A stretch of DNA of 64,000 nucleotides from Epiperipatus broadwayi (Eukaryota; Onychophora; Udeonychophora; Euonychophora; Peripatidae): the NCBI GenBank assembly GCA_028023455.1, contig JAQFVV010000255.1, positions 498,001-562,000 of the forward strand. Direction: 5' to 3'. Position numbers and translations under genes: made by a program. The notes under the pieces are model-generated. The model had not been told where the DNA came from. It saw only the letters and a list, made by a program, of their open reading frames with translations, and did no database searches. Position 1 is the stretch's first letter. Each line of letters starts with the position of its first letter. Of this stretch, positions 1 to 12,745 are shown in pieces.

Positions 1-543
1 CAAGAAAAATGTGTTAGAAGAAGAAAAACTATACCAAAATTTAAGCAATTAAGCTTATTAAATTAGTATGAAAAAACAGAAATATGATTCAACTTGCTCT
101 ACATAAAAACAAGGAAATATATCTTAACAATGGTGTTTAAAATCACATTAAATCCCTTGAGCTTCCATCAATTATTTGCTATTAAATTCTTTCTCTGTTT
201 TTAGAGTTACATTGTAAACATTGATAAAGATGGTTTATACTTATTAATGAAAATAAACCTTAAATGCATTTCTAATGAAGCAGTCAATCTTAGCTTAAGA
301 TTGAGCTTCATGTTTCCACCTACTAATCAGTATTTAAACCCTATATCCCATCCTGCTCTTTTTGTCATGTATATATATAATTAATGTATATATTTGAGAT
401 GCGCACCTAAGTTATCAAATTTTAACGATTTAATAACATTATTTTAAATTATTATTAATTCTTTTATTAATTATTAGTTCTTTTTTTTAAAGTATTATAG
501 GTGCGGCTCAAATGTATATATATAGGAACAAAAACTTACTAAC
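1..543. other. AT-rich flank without a gene
   Basis: I see no coding region, SINE or terminal repeat here. The stretch is AT-rich with short poly-A/T runs. It ends at the left target-site duplication (544-556) of the palindromic element that follows. Confidence 0.6.
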
Positions 544-654
544 AATATTGATATTTAATATAGGGTATATGAGCACAGACTTTCAGATGACCCATCACTC
601 TCCACTCTATCTAATAACACCGAAACACTCAAGCGCATAAATGCTGAAAAGATA

Positions 655-715
655 AATAATCATCAATATAGGTATTTCATGCTAAACCAGCAATCATCAG
701 TTGGTCCAGATTATC
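655..715 (-). ncRNA. Hammerhead ribozyme, family A (left arm)
   Basis: Read on the minus strand, an outer stem I strand GATAATC and inner CCAA precede the core CTGATGA. A 4-bp stem II (TGCT/AGCA) is followed by GAAA. Stem III is ATA-CC-TAT, 3 bp with a 2-nt loop, followed by A at the expected cleavage position. The returning stem I strand is TTGATGATTAT, so one inner pair is lost compared with the right-arm copy. This is a type I layout (open at stem I) with an internal loop in stem I where tertiary contacts usually form. Activity is untested; the weakened inner stem I and a U-U mismatch at the base of stem II may reduce it. Confidence 0.7.
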
Positions 716-1333
716 ATCTCCCACACATATATACTATAAGTGCTCAGATATATATTAAGATAGACAATCTTCATACTTTAATGGACAGGCTCCAATCTAC
801 TACACACTCCAATTCTTCAATCATCCATTCAATTGAAAATCTAATGATGGAATGCTTGAAGGCCACCCTGAGGCCGAGATTCTTGTCACATCCATGTTGA
901 CCTAAGGTCAATCTGAACCCCACATGTACAGGACATAATCCATTTAATACATATGCAAGGATGGGCAGACATCTCTACAATGTAATAACTGAAACACAGG
1001 CTTATTATATATCTGTGTCTATATATGTAATATAGGGTATATGAGCACAGACTTTCAGATGACCCATCACTCTCCACTCTATCTAATAACACCGAAACAC
1101 TCAAGCACATATATGCTGAAAAGATAAATAATCACTAATATACGTATTTCAACATGGGTGTGACAAGAATCTCGGCCTCAGGGTGGCCTTCAAGCATTCC
1201 ATCATCAGATTTTCAATTGAATGGATGGTTGAAGAGTTGGAGGGTGTAGTAGATTGGAGCCTGTCCATTAAAGTATGAAGATTGTCTATCTTAATATATA
1301 TCTGAGCACTTATAGTATATATGTGTGGGTGAT

Positions 1334-1393
1334 GATAATCTGGACCAACTGATGATTGCTGGTTTAGCATGAAATACCTATATTGGTGATTAT
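1334..1393 (+). ncRNA. Hammerhead ribozyme, family A (right arm)
   Basis: Stem I is outer 1334-1340 (gataatc) with 1388-1393 (gattat), then inner ccaa 1345-1348 with ttgg 1383-1386, separated by an internal loop. The core CTGATGA is at 1349-1355. Stem II is tgct 1357-1360 with agca 1366-1369 and a GGTTT loop. GAAA is at 1371-1374. Stem III pairs 1374-1376 with 1379-1381 around a CC loop, so cleavage is predicted after A1382 (triplet AUA, an allowed NUH). All core nucleotides known to be required in the hammerhead family are present. The very short stem III resembles metazoan hammerheads thought to work better as dimers. Confidence 0.78.
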
Positions 1394-2486
1394 TTATCTT
1401 TTCAGTATATATGTGCTTGAGTGTTTTGGTGTTATTAGATAGAGTGGAGAGTGATGGGTCATCTGAAAGTCTGTGCTCATATACCCTATATTATATATAT
1501 AAACACAGATATATAATAAGCCTGTGTTTCAGTTATTAATATTGATATTTGTAAATTTAAACTTTTTCTTTTTAAAGTACGTTTTTTTTTTTCTATTAAA
1601 ATGTATGTTTTATAAAACCCAAAATGGAAGATGCAACCGTATAATTAAAGGGTTGGAAACACTATTTTTTTAATCTGGGGAAGGTATTTTTTTTCTTTTG
1701 TTATAAACATTTCTGTCAAATCTATTTCTAATCTGGAAATAGATTTGAATTTATTTTGGACATTATCTTACAGTTGCATCTTTCAAAAACAATAAACAAA
1801 AAAAACTTAAGATTTTAGATCAGAGATTAGATTTTAAGCTAAAACTATGTAATTAAAAGCATTCCAGAAATATCTGGGCAGAGTATAAAATAGCCAGATT
1901 TTAAATCAAGATAGATTAGCCACTATTGAAAGAACTACAGTGAACATAATACAAGCTGGTTTAAAATGTAAGCATAGAAAGATCATCACCTTTCTGACCT
2001 ATTAGGGTCATCTTCCGCTGCCGTTATATCATGCTCCTATAGTAATGAAGTAAAATCCTGACTGGAGAATTGTGGAATGCTGAATAAAAGCTTGCTGTTA
2101 TTTAAGAACCAAATGCCATGCATGAGCAGACTTTAAAATATGGACTCATAAAATAGTGCGGCTGCAGAAAGGAGTTTTGCTATTAACTGAAAGGAGACCC
2201 TTTGATTCCTCTTGGAGGCCTTAAAGGAACCGAGCAGGGCAAATTCCTAATGTCCACTCCATACATTCTTGTCGTTGCAGTTGTTATTACTATGTGATTA
2301 TTCATATAGTATACGAACATGGATGGGCTGCTCACCAACACTCATTAGCCAGCGTGGTGAGTTTATTGGCTTTTTACCTCTGAGTTTAAGATCAAGAAAC
2401 ACCATGGTCTTTCTTCTCAGTGCCTGATAAGGCAGAATGAATGTTTGTGTAAAGGATAAATATTTTCCCAATACATATATACAATT

Positions 2487-3646
2487 ATGACAGACAAAAA
2501 TAAAGCATGGCCCTTATTCCCAGGAGGCTGTAAAGTCACCAACCAAGGCAGCGGTTGGTGGCCGAAGGAGGAGGGTGCTAAGAATCCCCTGATTGTGGAC
2601 CCAGGCTGCCATTTGATGACGACTTTTTATTTAGGTACTTACAACTGCAGATCACTTTCAAGTGAAGGAAGATTGCAAGAATTAGAAGAACTCTCTTATA
2701 TTAAATGGGACATTATTGGACTTTGTGAAGTTAGAAGAAAATGTGAAGAGACAAATGATTTAAAAAGTGGACATATACTCTATTATAAAGGCACAAATAT
2801 TGGAAATACAAGTGGAGTAGGATTCATTATAAATAAAAAGTGGAAGAACAATATTGTGGAGATTGATGGTGTATCAGACAGAGTGGCAAGATTAGTTATA
2901 CAACTTAATAGCAGATACCAAATGCAGATAATTCAGGTTTATGCCCCAACAAGTTCTCATAGTGATGAATAGTAGAAGATTTTTATATGGATGTACAAAA
3001 GGCTTTTGATCAGAGTAAACACCATTTTAAAATTGTTATGAGAGTCTTTAATGCTAGAATTGGTAGACAAATGAAAGATGAAATTGCTGTAGGTAATTTT
3101 GGTTATGGTAATAGAAATGAGAGAGGACATAGACTTGTGGAGTTTGCAGAAAAAGAAAAACTTTATATTATGAATTCATTTTTTGAGAAAAATGTTAAAA
3201 GGAAATGGACATGGAAGCATCCAAATGAAGGTACAGCAGAATTGGATTATATTTTGACTAACAGGAAATACATATTTCAAGATTGTAATGTTCTTAATAA
3301 ATTTAACACAGGAAGTGATCATCGATTAGTAAGGTGTAAGATACGTGTTAATGTAAAACTAGAGAGACAAAAATTATTAAGAAAAACAATATTTACAGTT
3401 GATATTCCTAATCTTCAGAAACATTTTAATGAATTTAAATTAGAACTTACAAATCGGTTTCAAGTATTAGTAGATTTTGAACATGGTTCAGATTTGAATA
3501 AAATTAATATGAAAATAACTGATACACTTTTGAAAACTGCAACAAAGATAGCTGGTAGAAAGAAACAGCAATTGACCAATAAAATTTCTACTGAGACTAG
3601 AGGATTTATGAAGAGAAGAAGGAATATGAAGATATACAAAAAATGA
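2487..3646 (+). pseudogene. RTE APE-like endonuclease region (broken)
   Basis: This region corresponds to the AP-endonuclease-like domain that nicks target DNA for target-primed reverse transcription. The protein reads in two pieces, 2487-2972 and 2987-3646. Recognisable blocks are TYNCRSL and IIGLCEVRR near the start, then QVYAPTSS, a block corresponding to GDFNA, and TGSDHRLV. An insertion near 2968 shifts the frame and creates stops. The GDFNA block reads RVFNA, so an acidic catalytic aspartate is replaced. The SDH triad member is intact. The upstream methionine at 2487 is followed by a conserved leader peptide seen in RTE proteins; the true start is uncertain. Confidence 0.85.
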
Positions 3647-3683
3647 TGCATTAAAAAGAATTGAATATCTCGAATTTTGTAAA

Positions 3684-5445
3684 ATGGTGCGGAAAAGAGT
3701 TGAAAATGATATAAGAAAGTATAACTGTGAACTAGCAAGGAAAGCTGTAGAAGAAAATAAAAGTCTTAAGAATGTAAAACAACATTTTGGTATTGGTAGG
3801 AAATTTATATCTGCAATAAGAAAAAAAGATGGAATTATTACTAAAAGGAGAGATGACATCATGAAATTGGTAGAAGATTTTTATCAAGAATTATATAGTA
3901 ATAAAGAACAAGTACCTCATATATCTATTACATCTTCCAAATTGCCCAGAATTTTAAATGAAGAAGTGAGACATGCAATTAAATGTATGAAGAAAGGAAA
4001 GGCTCCAGGTAATGATGGAATTATAATTGATATATTAAAAGAAGCAGGTGAAGAAATAGAAAAAATTTTAGCAAAGTTATATACCAAATGTCTAAATGAT
4101 AAAGATGTACTGGATGATTGGAAGAATGCAGTAATGATATTAATATTTAAAAAAGGTGATAAAAAAGATATTAGAAATTACAGACCTATCAGCCTTTTAT
4201 CAGTTTTATATAAAAATTTTACCAAGATAATTACTACTCGTCTACAGAGAACATTGGATTTCCACCAACCAAGAGAACAAGCCGGATTTAAAAGTGGTTT
4301 TAGTACAGTATATCATATCCAGGTATTGAGAGAAGTTATAGAAAGGACAAATGAATATGAGTTGCCATTATGCTTAGGATTTGTAGATTATGAAAAGGCA
4401 TTTGATTCTATAAACATTTCTTCAGTGATTAAAGCATTAGATCATCAAGGTATAGATCCAGGATATTGTCATATTTTAAAGAATATTTATAAAAATCTAA
4501 CAGCAACAATTAGATTACATAATGACACTGGGAAAGTCAACATTGAGAAAGGTGTAAGACAAGGTGACTCCATATCTCCAAAACTTTTTACAGCAGTGCT
4601 GCATGAAGTATTTTGTGGATTAAAATGGGAAACAAAAGAAGTAAATGGTGATTATTTATCATTTAGATTTCGCAGATGATGTAGTTGTTTTTGCAAATAA
4701 TGCTTCAGATCTGCATGAAATGTTGCAGGAATTATCAGATGAAAGTAGGAAAGTAGGACTAAAGATAAATGTTAAAAAGACTAAAGTAATGTTTAATCGA
4801 TTTGCTCAAAATATGAAAATAAAGATTGATTATGATGAATTAGAAGAAGTTAACAGTTACAAATACCTTGGTCAGATTATTAATACAGATGGAAACATAA
4901 TGGAGGAAATTAATCATAGAATTAAACTTGGTTGGAGTGCTTTTGGTAGAAATAACTTGATACTAAAAGGAAATATGCTTATGTGTTTGAAAAGGAAGGT
5001 TTTTAACAAATGTGTTTTACCAGTTCTTACTTATGGATCTGAGACTTGGACACTTAATAGAAGAGCAATTCAGAGACTTTAAACCACTCAAAGAAGTATG
5101 GAGAGATGTATGTTGGGAGTAACAAGAAGAGATCGTAAACGCAATGTATGGGTAAGAGAACAAACAGGTGTTACTGACCTTATTGAAAAAATTAAAAGAT
5201 TGAAGTGGAGTTGGGATGGACATATTGTTAGAAAAAATGATAATAGATGGACAATTGAAATTTTAAATTGGATCCCAAGAGATTGTTAAAGACCCAGAAA
5301 GAGACCACATGTGAGATGGATGGATGAAATAAGAAAGTGTGCAGGGGTGATGTGGAGAAGAGAAGCTAAAGATTGGAGAAGATGGATTAAACTTGGAGAG
5401 ACCTTCATCCTGCAGTGGATTGATAATGGTTGATAATGATGATGA
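3684..5445 (+). pseudogene. RTE reverse transcriptase region (broken)
   Basis: Reverse transcriptase of the RTE element, in segments 3684-4679, 4645-5082 and 5098-5289 plus a tail to about 5445. Motifs in order: GKAPGNDGI and NYRPISLLS (fingers), FVDYEKAFDS (motif A with the first catalytic Asp), GVRQGDSISPKLF (motif B), FADD at 4669-4680 (motif C), then YKYLGQII and a C-terminal stretch with TYGSETW, MERCMLGV and DGHIVRKNDNRW typical of RTE and related families. A frameshift near 4655-4668 separates motif B from FADD, and stop codons at 5080-5082 and 5287-5289 truncate the C-terminus. Catalytic residues survive, so the damage is recent compared with the other RTE copies. Confidence 0.9.
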
Positions 5446-5457
5446 TGAAAATAGTGC

Positions 5458-6822
5458 AAGGTAAATTTTCAAGCTGCCACCTAAAAGCAAATCTAGCCTA
5501 ACTAATCTCATCAAGATTTCTTTCATAACTGATTTAACTTTATATAAAATGTAATTTGCAAAGAGTGTTTTTTTTTTCTGAAACATTTATTGTTCATCTG
5601 CAAGGGAAAGTTTTTTTTATAAATATTTTTCAAAAAATTTATTAGCAATTTTCTTTATATAATATTTTTTAGTTAAAATTAAAATAAATCTCAAGCTCAT
5701 CTGTTATAATAATAAGTCACTTTTTTTAGAATTGTTAAAATTGTCCACATTATAATCACAATTTTGTTTTATGATCAGTGTAGTAGTATTTACCCGACAA
5801 GATTAATTTAGTATTTTACTCTTTACTTAAGAATAGATGAATAGCCATTTAATGACCAATAATTAAATAGTTACCTTATCTATAGACTGGATATTTTAAA
5901 AAGAAATCTAGATTTGTTTAAAAATCTTCAACTACTTGAAAATATTTCCAAGATCTACTTGGGTTCAAATTTTAGACCATAAGTGTTATATGAGATATAC
6001 TAATACTTATGATGTTCTTTTATAATTCCCAGTTAATTCAAATTTATTAAACCAGGATTCAATTCTTTATTTGTCTTTTCATTCTTTCATTTTTAAAAAT
6101 AAAACAGCAAGTGCGTATTTATGATCAAATAACATATCTTCATAGTATTAATTCATTTAAGTATTTTTCTTGTAGAATATTGAATTTTTGTTTATATATA
6201 TATATATATAATGATACACAAAATAATATAGTCTAAAACTTTTCAAAAGTATTTTATTGAATTGCATGAATTTTAATATTTGCATTTTTTTTAATTGTGA
6301 AAAAATAAAATAAATAAAATAACTTATTTGTTCTTTGATTTTAAAAATACAATATTTTTTGTAGTATTATTTTGAAAACATATTTACTTTGATTAAAGTT
6401 AATGTGTTTATAAAACTTTTTAATGTAATTAAAGTTTTCTTTTAATGTATATGAAATATTCTTTTAATTATATTTTGGTTAGTCAAAATAAAATTTATAA
6501 AGATTTGGTTTTGATGTAGAAATATATTTCAATAAAAACTATCAAATTCTTTAAATGCATCTAATTTAAAAAGTGTCAAAAGGTTCCAATAAAATATTAC
6601 AAAGGTATAAAAGGCCTTTGCAAGCTTGAACATTTTCATTAGTATACAGTATTTATTATTAGTTGTAGTATTCAGTATAAAAGTTAAGAAACCCTGCCCA
6701 AGGATGCCACTGTAACTACTATCTTAAATCCTATTATATACTCAGATAAAAACTCTTTTGATTTCTTTGCTGTATACTCCTTAGAAAAGAATAATATACT
6801 ACCTACTTAATATTAGCTCAAG

Positions 6823-6910
<88 letters not shown>

Positions 6911-9900
6911 ATGCAAGGAAAGTTTATTTCAAACTTCAACTATGAAAGCCTACTAAGAATTCTTTAAAGAAAGCTGATCATAATTTAACATTAAAAACAA
7001 AAAAGATTTATACTTTCTGTATTGTCTAAATACCATAATATGTGTTTACATATAATTAAAAATTAAATAAATATCTTTATATATATAGAATTTTAAAAAA
7101 TTATCAAATTAAGCTATCAAGAACTTTATAAATTAAGTTTTATCATACTGCTATATAATTAACCATTAAATGTAAATATATGCACACACTGACTTCATGC
7201 CACAAATAAGAATTCCATAGTTCTATTTGTTTAATTTATCTATGCTTTTCTATTTGTAAATTATATATATTTATGCTTTTCTATTTGTAAATTATATATA
7301 ACTGATATTCATAATATATTCAATTATATATTAAACAATATTCCAAAATATATATTAAATCAAGATGATTTATCTAAAGTATTCTTGCATAAAATTAATT
7401 TAATAATTTAGATATCTTAATAATAAGAAAGTTATTTGAGGTAGAAATTAGAAAAAGTAGTTTCTTGGAGATACATCTTGATAAACTTCTTTATATATAA
7501 AGTTATTGATATTTAAATAAATTTATCTGGAAATTTCTTAACATTTTATTATTATTGCATATATTGTAATGATCAGAATCATGTGATCAGCCAACAAGAT
7601 TCAGAGACCTAGCAAAAGTACTTCAAACCCAGCATGTTCGGGATATGGTAATTGCGGAACAGTACTAAGCTTTAACCTATTTGCCCATGCTCCAAAACCT
7701 CCACTATTCAACCAACACTCCTGATGCTACTAATGGTAATTGTTTTCCTTTGGTCCCGGTGGTCAGGATAAAACAAGAACTCTATAGATTCAAACTCAGC
7801 CCCAATCATGCATTAGAATTATTAAACTAATTTAAGATACCCACCAGCCCCATCAGGACCTAATACTTTGATACAGCTTAGAATATCATTTTATATATTT
7901 CATAGGTTTTGAATATACACATAGATTATTTAATTAAGTGTGTATATAGTTGGGTGGATATGGTGAACCAGGGAATGACATGAGAAATGTGCAAATATAT
8001 ATGATTTATTAACACAAATTCAGTAAAAGATAGAAATAACAATAATAATGTTTGGATCTTATTATGATTCATGTATGGGCATTACAAGTGAACCAGAAAC
8101 AATAATTACAACAATATTTAAATATCAGTACTATCCGTGTATGAGCATTGAAAAAAATTATATGTTGATAATGATAACATTTGATCAAGAAATATGCCAC
8201 TATAAAATTAATATGCCAATTGTCAAGAGTAAACACAATACCTGGTTATATTAAGTTAGAGGCCAGAAATATATATATAACAAAATTGATGTGCCTGTTC
8301 ACATACATAGGGAAAGCTAAGTATATTTTATTATTATATTTACTTTTAGTATTCCCAGCAGGAGTTATGGAACAAAGCATAATTCTAGCTCCCTTTATTA
8401 TTAACAATTACATTATAAATATGGTTTATCTATCCCACACAACATTACTAACAGGCATGATCAAGAAATCTAATTACAGAAGACAGTGGTATCTGGGTTT
8501 GAATCCTGTGCCAGCTATATTATTGGCATTGGCTAGATAGGCCAATTTCCATTATCGAATAATAAAATATATAGATAAGTTCCTATGAAGACACATTCAC
8601 AGTCAGCAGGGCATATGTAAGAACTAGAGCATGGGCTATGAATTCCTATCATTATAGAGTACTCTATTATCGGCTCAAAACATGGCTATCTCCATGACCA
8701 GTAAAATATCTGTCTGGCAGCTCACATAGCATTACTCAATATATATTCATTATTAAAAGCACATAGGCACAGATCATTCTACCAAGTAACACTGATACAT
8801 TTGCCCAAAAGACATTAACTCATATTAGTATAGATATTTTCTTAAGCCTGCATTTAAAATTTAATAAAATAAGTAATGATGTGAAAATTAAGACAACCAC
8901 ACTTTATAGGCTATAAAATGCTCATGAGCTTAAATATAAAGCTTAATTACAAATTATCATCATAAATTGCTAAGAAGGCAATAAGGTACAACTGCTGAGA
9001 AAGTACTTTTCCCTAAATATATGCGTCATTAAATATATATATAGTGAGATGAATGCATACTTTTATAATAAGTAATATTGCCCATTTTACATTTAAGAAA
9101 AAAAAAATCATGATTATTTGTTTAGCACATATAAATGCACATATATATTATTTCATTTAATTGTTATAAAGAATCTCAATCAAATATAAACTAAATAGAT
9201 AATGATTTTAACACTCATTTATTTTTAATTTTGTTAACAATGTATGGGCTTAATTACATATATACAAGCAGATTGTGAGTTTTAGATCAGATATTTGATT
9301 TTCTCTTTCTTTCTCTCTTTTAAAGAAATAAATGACATTTTTTTAACTAACAAGGATTGACAAATGATTTAAGAAGTTCAAGTTTGCATTTTTTTACTTT
9401 AAAGTTGTAAAATAATTATCATTTTCTCCTTTAAGATTGGAGATCAAACAAACAAATTTATGCATAAATTGATTTAATAGTAAAATATCATCTGTCCAAT
9501 ACTTGCTGAGTTGGCATATATAAAATTAATCAATAAAGTATATATTTTTATAACTAAAGAAAATATACATGGCTTATTTCAAAATAAATAATAAAAGGTG
9601 GTATTTATAAAATTTATAGACTTTTGTTCCATTAATAATTAGAAATTAACATTTTGTATGTTAATAATTAGAAAAATAAGTTATGACATCTCTTGCTAAA
9701 AAAATTAATACACTCATATATATATATATCACTGTCTTTTTAAAATACATCCTCTTTTAAGATAGAGTCTTTTACTGAGCAGTTATAAATCTGAGGAATT
9801 TAAATTTAGATATTCTAGAGTTTTTTATTCATAGAAGGCATTTTAATTATTTCTATCTTGAAAGATTAAAAGTACATACTTGCACTGTTGATTATTACTT

Positions 9901-12600
9901 TGATGAGGCAACTGTCTTCTCACTGGTTACTTCTTATTTTTGGACTGATTCTTAGTTTACTGGACACAGGATAAGACTGGATTCAAAGTTGGCATGCTCT
10001 CCTTTTTCTTGGCAGCAGCAACATGGAATCAATAGGTTTCTCCTCCCCAAAGATGCACTCTCTTCCTTTTAGAGATCACCTAGAGGAAGGCTAAACTTAA
10101 TCTACTCAAAGGTCATGGTGGTATGTGACATCATCTTACATTCAATGGTAACATAGAGAGTGTTGTCTGAGAAAAATAACCCAGTATTTATGAGCCTGTC
10201 ACTTTTAAAAAACTTTACCCAGCAAAACCAAAAATCATGTCTAGCCTTTGTTTATTCTTATATTTTCTTCTTAACAAAGATATCCTAATTGACTACAGAC
10301 AACTTTTTTCAGAAATTGAGGTAACAAAATTTTAACTACTCCTAAAGATGAGAGAAATAATTGGTGTGTCAATGCAACTATATTTTTCCAAATGTTTCAA
10401 AAATAAATCCATAAATTCCCATCTTTAGCTAAATGCTTGACTATCAATTAGTAAAGATCTGTTACCGGCAAAAAGAATGAGTCAACTTATTTTTCCATTT
10501 CTTTTTTTAGGAAAAACATGCAAGACAAAAGAAAATTATATTTTCCCTTCCAAATATATAACTGAAAATGTATTTCAATAAAAACAATATATATATATTG
10601 TGCCCTTGTCTGAGAGCATATGGAGAAAGAGAGGGAGGTTACAATATATACATGCTTTCTCATTCAATCACCCACACACATGCATCTGTATATTATTTTC
10701 TATAAAAAAATGAAAAATTAGACATTTGATCTATCACCCTAGTCTTATATTATTTTTAAACAAATATCATGAAGCTCTGTATGTGCATACACACTGTCTG
10801 CTTCAATATGACCTATTATTATTAATTAATTTTATATCAATTAAAAGTTTTATTACAAAATATAGTATTAGTTCTTTAATTTTGATTCAAGAACTTTTTT
10901 CATGCTCATAATTGATAATGCTATGATTAAATATCAAGATCCAACATTTTCATATGCTGAGGATTTTAATGTTCCACAGACAAAGTTTGTAATTGGTTTG
11001 GCAGTGTATGTGCATGCTTACTGATTAGTTAATTTATCCAAAGTCACAATATAAGTATTTTTTCTCTCTTAGGATACAATTATAATTAGAAAATACTATT
11101 TTAACTATTGTTGAGCACAAAAGCCACTTTATTTACTGTAATAATTTGGTATACCAAAATGGGACTAATATAAACAAACAACAGCATCACCAACCAAATT
11201 TACTCAACACTTGTTTAATTCAGTTACATTATGACAACCCAATGTAAGGCTTTTGCTATCATTACATATTTTGCATGTCAATAAGTTGTCTGAATTGATG
11301 TGATTCTCTTTTTATTCACATATACCTCCACAACTTTCATATTATAATATAATATAAAAAATGAAACTAACATATGGTAAAAATTACCCAAGTATTTTAT
11401 AAAACTCACAGTCATTCCATTTTAAAAATTACAACTATCTGCTAATCTCTTCAAGCTGAATATTCATCTAAATTTAAATAATTGTCTGATTTAATATAAT
11501 TATGATATTATTTTTCAAATGAATATGTTAAATCAAAATATTGTAAACTATCTAAAATCATCAATAATTGTCTTATTTGCAGTTTTAATTCATATATTAT
11601 TTTTATTAAATTGATGAATTCTATCTTAAAGTCTCTGCATTGCTTATAAAGTTCCACATTCATTTAATTGTTCAGTTAAGAAGAGAATGTTACTATTTAT
11701 TAAAGTATTAATAAAAAAATAAATATCATAAAACCTATAACTAATTTCCTTTTAACCTTAACACATTTCTTAAAAGAATTCTCTCTCAGTAATGTGACCA
11801 GCTAAAAATCCAAATTAAACATTTTAGTATTTAGCAATTATTGAAACTTGGTGTGAATAGTAGTAGTTGTTTTTAAAAATAAACAATAAAACTCATTATT
11901 TGTATAGATTCATATTTAATACAATTTGTGTAGCAACCTGTGCCTTTATATGCCATGAGTCAAATATTAAGTTTTTTTTATATTCTTTTAACTGTAAAAA
12001 TCTATAAAATGCCATTAATGAAAGGGGTATCCTATGATTTGTGCTGCATAAAAATTCAATAACAGCATATCATTTGATCTCACTGTCATCAAACAATGAA
12101 TTAAGTTTTAAATACTCTGATTTTTATGGATCAAATATTGTATGATAAATATTGATAAAACAAGTAAAATATCAATATTCAAATAACTTAATACTGTTAC
12201 ATTTTTCTGATACTAGAAAATTCTAATTACAGATAATATCAAGTTAGGCAATGCAACAAATACTATATATAGCATGTGTTTTTTCTTACATGTTAAAATT
12301 TCCTTACAATGAATTTCATCAAAGCTTTTTTATAGGTGAATATGAAACAAATTTATGCTTTCTCTGTAATTATTTCCATTAGACTTAAAATCTTACATGG
12401 CAATGAATCTGTGAGTTTAGAGTAATATAAAGTCTCTTACTATTCTCTGTTTGATTAATTATAATTATTCTTTATAACATATTTACATAAAATACTTTTT
12501 TTCCAGAATCCATTTATGTTTACCAATGCTTTTTACAATGGCACTTCATAATTTTGGTATTAATGTGCTTTATTAGTCAACTATGATGGTCTTTTCTTAA
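5458..12600. other. Long AT-rich stretch without a recognisable gene
   Basis: Seven kilobases with no convincing coding region. Short open frames (for example 8048-8254, 8181-8540, 10726-10911) lack recognisable domains and look like chance frames. Parts of 7562-7900 and 8040-8800 are richer in GC and read like old, diverged repeats; around 8490 there is a B-box-like gggtttgaatcc, but I could not delimit an element. Another moderately GC-rich block lies at 9900-10200 with no identifiable content. The rest is AT-rich DNA with short tatata runs. Confidence 0.55.
6827..6908. repeat. (TA)n microsatellite
   Basis: About 80 bp of uninterrupted TA dinucleotides, seen directly. It is one of several long TA tracts in the window (also near 22996, 35575, 40497). 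Confidence 0.97.
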
Positions 12601-12745
12601 AACAGGTGATGTGATGTGATGTATTTTGGCTTCTCCTTAAATGAAGTCAAGAATATCTCAGCAATTATGCCCAGATAAACATGTTAGCCATTTTGTTCTC
12701 CATTCCCTACTCTCAAGTCTTCCCATATTGTGCCCCATCCCATTT

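Larger units (their letters stand above)
557..1537. mobile_element. Palindromic hammerhead element, family A copy 1
   Basis: The 981-bp insertion is flanked by a perfect 13-bp direct repeat, aatattgatattt, at 544-556 and 1538-1550. From about 1151 leftwards the minus strand carries a partial monomer (1151 to about 1030) followed in tandem by a full monomer of about 465 bp down to 557. From about 1151 rightwards the plus strand carries most of another monomer (to about 1490) plus the first 45 bases of a next one. The two copies are therefore head to head with both 3' ends outward. Each near-complete copy holds a hammerhead fold. Next to it is a motif resembling a tRNA A/B-box region; here the B box is decayed, but it is clear in the copies at 32727 and 47102. 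Short open frames inside (for example 679-900) look non-coding, because they follow the palindrome and have no recognisable domain. The repeat structure is seen directly; retrotransposition from multimeric RNA is inferred. Confidence 0.8.
2160..5447 (+). mobile_element. RTE-clade LINE, near full length, inactivated
   Basis: This 3.3-kb non-LTR retrotransposon encodes an APE-like endonuclease followed by a reverse transcriptase. Its 3' end finishes in a short tgatga tract (about 5430-5447), as RTE elements typically do. A 10-bp direct repeat aaaatagtgc at 2150-2159 and 5448-5457 looks like the target-site duplication and would place the 5' end at 2160, consistent with the usual RTE length of about 3.3 kb. 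Bases 2160-2486 are untranslated leader. Frameshifts and stops interrupt the reading frame, so this copy is dead. Two further copies of the family lie at 23041-24642 and 27325-30400. Confidence 0.88.

Noticed and set aside
679-900. Open frames of about 73 residues in both arms of the 557-1537 element
   Set aside because: They are mirror images caused by the palindrome, have no domain, and overlap the ribozyme; treated as non-coding.
8460-8530. Possible SINE with gggtttgaatcc near 8490
   Set aside because: No matching A box at a suitable distance, no poly-A tail and no target duplication found.
8181-8540. 119-residue open frame as a host gene
   Set aside because: No recognisable domain, no splice context I can support, and it lies in repeat-like sequence.
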